A stretch of 34,496 nucleotides of DNA from NCBI GenBank assembly GCA_028701835.1, contig JAQVQA010000003.1, forward strand, positions 5,673-40,168, read 5' to 3'. The notes under the pieces were generated by a model that saw nothing but the letters and a program-made list of their open reading frames with translations, was not told the DNA's origin and did not search any database. Source of the DNA: Candidatus Iainarchaeum sp. (GTDB lineage: Archaea; Iainarchaeota; Iainarchaeia; Iainarchaeales; JAAZKV01). Shown here piece by piece: positions 31,541-34,496 of the stretch. A program made the position numbers and the translations under genes. The first letter of the stretch is position 1. The number at the start of each line of letters is the position of its first letter.

Positions 31541-32470
31541 TTAGCACATCATTTCGCATATTGCATAAGGAAGAATTAAACGAATCTTTCCTTCTTTTTT
31601 TTGTTTAGACAAATTAATTAAAAAAAGTTTGTCTGTTTTTTTGTAATTTTTTAAAAAATTATTTAACCCAGAAAAATTACTAGATTTAATATCGATTTTA
31701 AATTTTACTTCAATGGGGACCACATGATTATTATTAATTAGAACAAAATCAACTTCTTCCAAATTTTTGTCATTCCAAAATTTTATGTTCTTTTGTTCTT
31801 TTTTTATTAATTCTGATAGTACAAATCCTTCAAAAAGATAGCCCGAATCGTCTCTTAGATTTAGGGCATTAAAATTGTTTATGAAATAATTTCTAACCCC
31901 ATTGTCAATAAAATAAATTTTTGGGATTTTTACAAGTTCTTTGTTTTTGTTTGTAAAAAATGGTCTGACTTCTTTTATCAAATAGGTTTCAGAGAGCACT
32001 TCAATATACTTTTTTGTTTCATTGAAAGATAAACCGCATAAACTAGATATTTCTTCGTACTTTATTTTTTGACCGTTATTGACTGCCAAAAACTCGATTA
32101 ATTTTTTTACATTCAAAATTTTTTCAACTTTTAAATATTCTAGCAAGTCTTTCTTAACATATAAATCAAATATGCTTGTTAGAACAGATGTTTTTTCTTG
32201 AACAGATTTTTTTAAGACTACCTCGGGATACCCTCCAAAGATCATGAATTCTTCTAGTAACATTCTGTATTCTCTTAATGATGAGTTTAAATCATCTCCT
32301 TTTAATTTAGTTATGTTTTTTAGGTTTTTTGGATTTATTCTTTCGCTTGAATATCTGTTAGCTAATGAAATTAACTTTGTTTTACCTTTTTCTATTCTTT
32401 GAATAAAATAAGCCTCTAACTAATTAAGTGTTTTTGGATTATTGCTTGACATAAGTTGTTTCAAAAGCAT
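31541..32470 (-). pseudogene. Truncated DUF4143-type AAA ATPase (C-terminal half only)
   Basis: The longest open part, from an ATG at 32263, encodes 240 residues. They match the C-terminal part of DUF4143 ATPases: FMIFGGYPEVVL, a winged-helix region (IKYEEISSLCGLS), then IYFIDNGVRNYF, FEGFVLSELIKK and the nuclease-like EVDFVLINNNHVVPIEVKFK. The AAA domain with Walker A and B motifs that normally precedes it is absent. The frame stays open upstream to an in-frame TAG (32420-32422) and continues beyond it to an ATG at 32470. This looks like a decayed gene, although the 240-residue part could still be translated. Intact members are about 400 residues. Confidence 0.7.
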
Positions 32471-32654
32471 AGGATTTATTTTTTTCCTTTTATTACTGAA
32501 AACCTTGCAACGTGCATTAAAGCAGAACTTCGAATTTGTCTAGTATTTAATCTATTTGCAATAGGCACAGTCAAATTTAATACCTTCTATTAAGAAGTAC
32601 TGCTAAGGCAAAATAAGCTTTTTCTAAAAAAGAAAATTAGTTATTTTTTTGTAT
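32471..32654. other. AT-rich intergenic region with a short open frame
   Basis: No clear gene. One minus-strand frame between TAG and TAA encodes about 36 residues, including LTVPIANRLNTRQIRSSALM, with a mixed composition unlike the surrounding AT-rich spacer. It could be a remnant of a decayed gene associated with the truncated ATPase. There is no ribosome site. Confidence 0.3.
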
Positions 32655-34307
32655 TTACTCGTGTGCAAATACTAGTTTAACTATTGAATCAGTTTTTTCT
32701 TCTATATTTGCGTAACCAATTCCTTCTATTCTAATTACTCCATTCTCTTCTAAAATTTTTTTTGTAGTAATTCCTCGCTTAATTGTCCCATCACTCATTA
32801 GTATTTCAATATCAACCGAATCAATTATCCAAGATAGTATCGGATTATTTGTTTTCATGTAGGAAACGAATGTTGCTCTTGAAGAATATTTGTTTACTTC
32901 ATCAATTTTCACATTGCATGCTCTCTTTAGTCTTATCATTGAACCAACTTTGTTTTTAGATAGTTCTTTTTTGTTTACCAAAAATTTTTGTATTCCTCCA
33001 CTAAATTTAGTTCCTTCTACTTCCCCTTCAATCATATTAATTACTTCTAAGGGGATTATTTCTTCAAAGAAAGGGTATTCTTTCACTTCACCTAAGAATA
33101 ATTTGTTTGCAGCAGCAAACGCATCTGTAGTAATTTTAACTTCTTTTAAACTTAAACCACAATCAAGTATTATTTTTCTAATTGCTTCTGGTTTGAATCC
33201 TCTTCTTTTAAATGCTTTTATTGTAGCCATTCTTGGATCATCATATCTTTCTACTCCAAGTTCATCCATAATTAGTTTCATTTTGCTTTTTGATAGAGTC
33301 ATGTCACCTAGTTTAGAAATTTTTCCATGATAGTAGCAGTGAGGGTACTCCCAATTAAATAAATTATAGAGTTCTTTTTGTTTGTCTCCGTTAGTTAGGT
33401 GTTCTTGTCCACGAATAATTAAATTTACGTTCATGTCATGGTCATCCACTGCACTAGCTAAGTTGTATGATGGCCAAACGTGATTGTCTTTTGCTTTGGG
33501 ATTTGGGTGTTCAACGTTATCAACTATTTTTGCTAACCACCAATCTCTTTCACTTGGATCAGGATTGTTTAAATCAGTTTTTATTCTAACAACTGCTTGT
33601 TCTTCTTTTATTTCGTGTGAAAGCATTTTCTTAAAATTGTTTAATTGTTCTTCAACACTTTTTTCTCTGCATGGACAAGCCCTTGATTCCCAAATTAATT
33701 TTCTCCAATCTTCGCTTTTACAAAAACAAATGTATGCTTTATTCATTTTTATTAATTGTTCAATAACTTCATAGTATCGATTGAGTCGATCACTTGCTCT
33801 TGCAGTTTCATGAAACTCTACTCCGAGCCAATTATAATCATTAATAAAATCTTTTTCAATTCCAAAAACAGGTTTTTTTACTTTTGGATCAGTATCATCA
33901 AATCTTAGAATGAATTTTCCATTATATTTTTTTATGTATTCGTCTGATAATACACTTGGTCGAGCATGTCCAAAGTGCATTGCTCCACTAGGGTTTGGAG
34001 CTACTCTTGTAATCACTTTTGTATTTGGAGTAACCCAAGTCAGTTCTTCTAAAGTTTTTTCTTTCGATTCGTGTTTTAATTCCCAACCTTGGGCATTGAA
34101 TTTAGCGTATTCAGAATTAAGCATGTCCTTATGCATTTTATTTGCATTATTCACGCTTTCAGTAATAAGAGGCATTACAGTTTTTAGATCAATCTCGGGA
34201 AACAGCGCTTTTACTTTTCCAACAACCGCACCCATTTGTGCTTTGCCGTCGTGCTCAAACGCATTCTTTACAGCATACTTGTAAGCTACTTGTTTTACTT
34301 CATCCAT
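32655..34307 (-). CDS. gltX: Glutamyl-tRNA synthetase (archaeal type)
   Basis: 550 residues from the ATG at 34307 (MDEVKQ); an in-frame TTG at 34313 is less likely. Class I motifs are HFGH in VAPNPSGAMHFGHARPS (HIGH) and LSKSK in MTLSKSKM (KMSKS). The C-terminal half is the beta-barrel anticodon-binding type shared by archaeal GluRS and GlnRS. The N-terminal helical domain of about 90 residues is typical of archaeal GluRS. It charges tRNA-Glu, and in archaea also tRNA-Gln for later amidation. A Cys-containing loop (CFCKSEDWRKL..CPCRE) may bind zinc. T-rich spacers flank it, so it is probably monocistronic. Confidence 0.95.
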   Translation of the reverse strand: MDEVKQVAYKYAVKNAFEHDGKAQMGAVVGKVKALFPEIDLKTVMPLITESVNNANKMHKDMLNSEYAKFNAQGWELKHESKEKTLEELTWVTPNTKVITRVAPNPSGAMHFGHARPSVLSDEYIKKYNGKFILRFDDTDPKVKKPVFGIEKDFINDYNWLGVEFHETARASDRLNRYYEVIEQLIKMNKAYICFCKSEDWRKLIWESRACPCREKSVEEQLNNFKKMLSHEIKEEQAVVRIKTDLNNPDPSERDWWLAKIVDNVEHPNPKAKDNHVWPSYNLASAVDDHDMNVNLIIRGQEHLTNGDKQKELYNLFNWEYPHCYYHGKISKLGDMTLSKSKMKLIMDELGVERYDDPRMATIKAFKRRGFKPEAIRKIILDCGLSLKEVKITTDAFAAANKLFLGEVKEYPFFEEIIPLEVINMIEGEVEGTKFSGGIQKFLVNKKELSKNKVGSMIRLKRACNVKIDEVNKYSSRATFVSYMKTNNPILSWIIDSVDIEILMSDGTIKRGITTKKILEENGVIRIEGIGYANIEEKTDSIVKLVFAHE

Positions 34308-34371
34308 TAACAAAATAGAGTAAATTAAGGTTTAAGAGGGTTTCTAAAAATTAAAAGAGTTAAAAAAAATA

Positions 34372-34496
34372 TTAGTATTTTTTTCCTTTTTCCCAATTGT
34401 GTTGAAAGAAGTGGGTTAGTGCAGTTGCCATTGGAGCATGATCATTCATTATAGTAAAGTGATAATCTGGTTTTTGTTTTTTAAAATCACTTATAG
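34372..34496 (-). CDS. C-terminus of an unrecognised protein (5' end outside window)
   Basis: A minus-strand frame enters from the right edge and ends at TAA (34374-34372), giving 41 visible residues ending in MATALTHFFQHNWEKGKKY. The sequence is balanced and has no low complexity, so coding is likely, but it is too short to assign a family. It lies 64 nt upstream of gltX on the same strand. Confidence 0.6.
   Translation of the reverse strand, partial: ISDFKKQKPDYHFTIMNDHAPMATALTHFFQHNWEKGKKY

Noticed and set aside
34307-34313. TTG at 34313 as the gltX start
   Set aside because: The ATG two codons downstream is the stronger start and matches the usual family N-terminus.

Overview
This AT-rich window reads as a piece of an archaeal chromosome, most likely from a small-genome DPANN lineage (Woesearchaeota/Pacearchaeota-like; this placement is inference). 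The evidence is archaeal-type information genes (L7Ae, S28e, L24e, S6e, S24e, S27ae, Rpo7, Spt4, aIF2 gamma, aIF5B/IF-2, archaeal GluRS, Kae1/TsaD), tRNA genes with introns at the canonical 37/38 position, TATA boxes about 25 nt upstream of starts, and many short membrane or secreted proteins of unknown function. Genes standing alone mostly look leaderless (TATA box about 25-30 nt before the start codon). Genes inside operons carry GGTGA/GGAGG Shine-Dalgarno motifs.

Layout. 1-4435 (minus): the visible 1,478 codons of a giant membrane-anchored surface protein that runs off the left edge. 4564-6317: small membrane protein, CxxC-x17-CxxC zinc ribbon, intron-containing tRNA-Thr and a YkgJ-type cysteine-cluster protein. 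6364-18356: a cluster of ion and membrane-stress genes: CPA-type cation/proton antiporter, P2-type cation ATPase, MscS channel, a small multi-pass protein, an RCK channel-like protein without a K+ filter, a wHTH regulator with a membrane partner, a secreted helical protein, two tandem stomatin/SPFH proteins and a NaChBac-like voltage-gated channel. Two copies of one conserved noncoding element (8445-8577 and 17306-17438) lie beside the antiporter and between the SPFH pair and the channel. 18391-20330: intron-containing tRNA-Glu, HAD phosphatase, DUF116 protein, CAU tRNA, and a hairpin array with its own promoter. 20380-31323 (minus): RpiA-like protein, TsaD, HEAT-like protein, CPBP protease, then the archaeal translation/transcription cluster S27ae-S24e-Spt4-Rpo7-PIN-aIF2 gamma-S6e-IF2-NDK-like-NDK-L24e-S28e-L7Ae, read from the L7Ae end. 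31541-34496: a truncated DUF4143-type ATPase, glutamyl-tRNA synthetase, and the C-terminus of an unrecognised gene.

Most notable observations: (1) a double-hairpin repeat inside the tsaD reading frame, encoding an apparent in-frame insertion of about 18 residues, with a close relative in the hairpin array 1.4 kb away; (2) the duplicated noncoding element with a 31-nt identical block and a compensatory base-pair change; (3) a hairpin-rich leader of about 180 nt in front of the L7Ae operon; (4) a degenerate NDK paralogue directly behind NDK; (5) all three tRNA genes lacking T at position 55; (6) an RpiA homologue lacking the catalytic KGG motif. None of the comparisons were run against databases; family calls rest on motifs read by eye.
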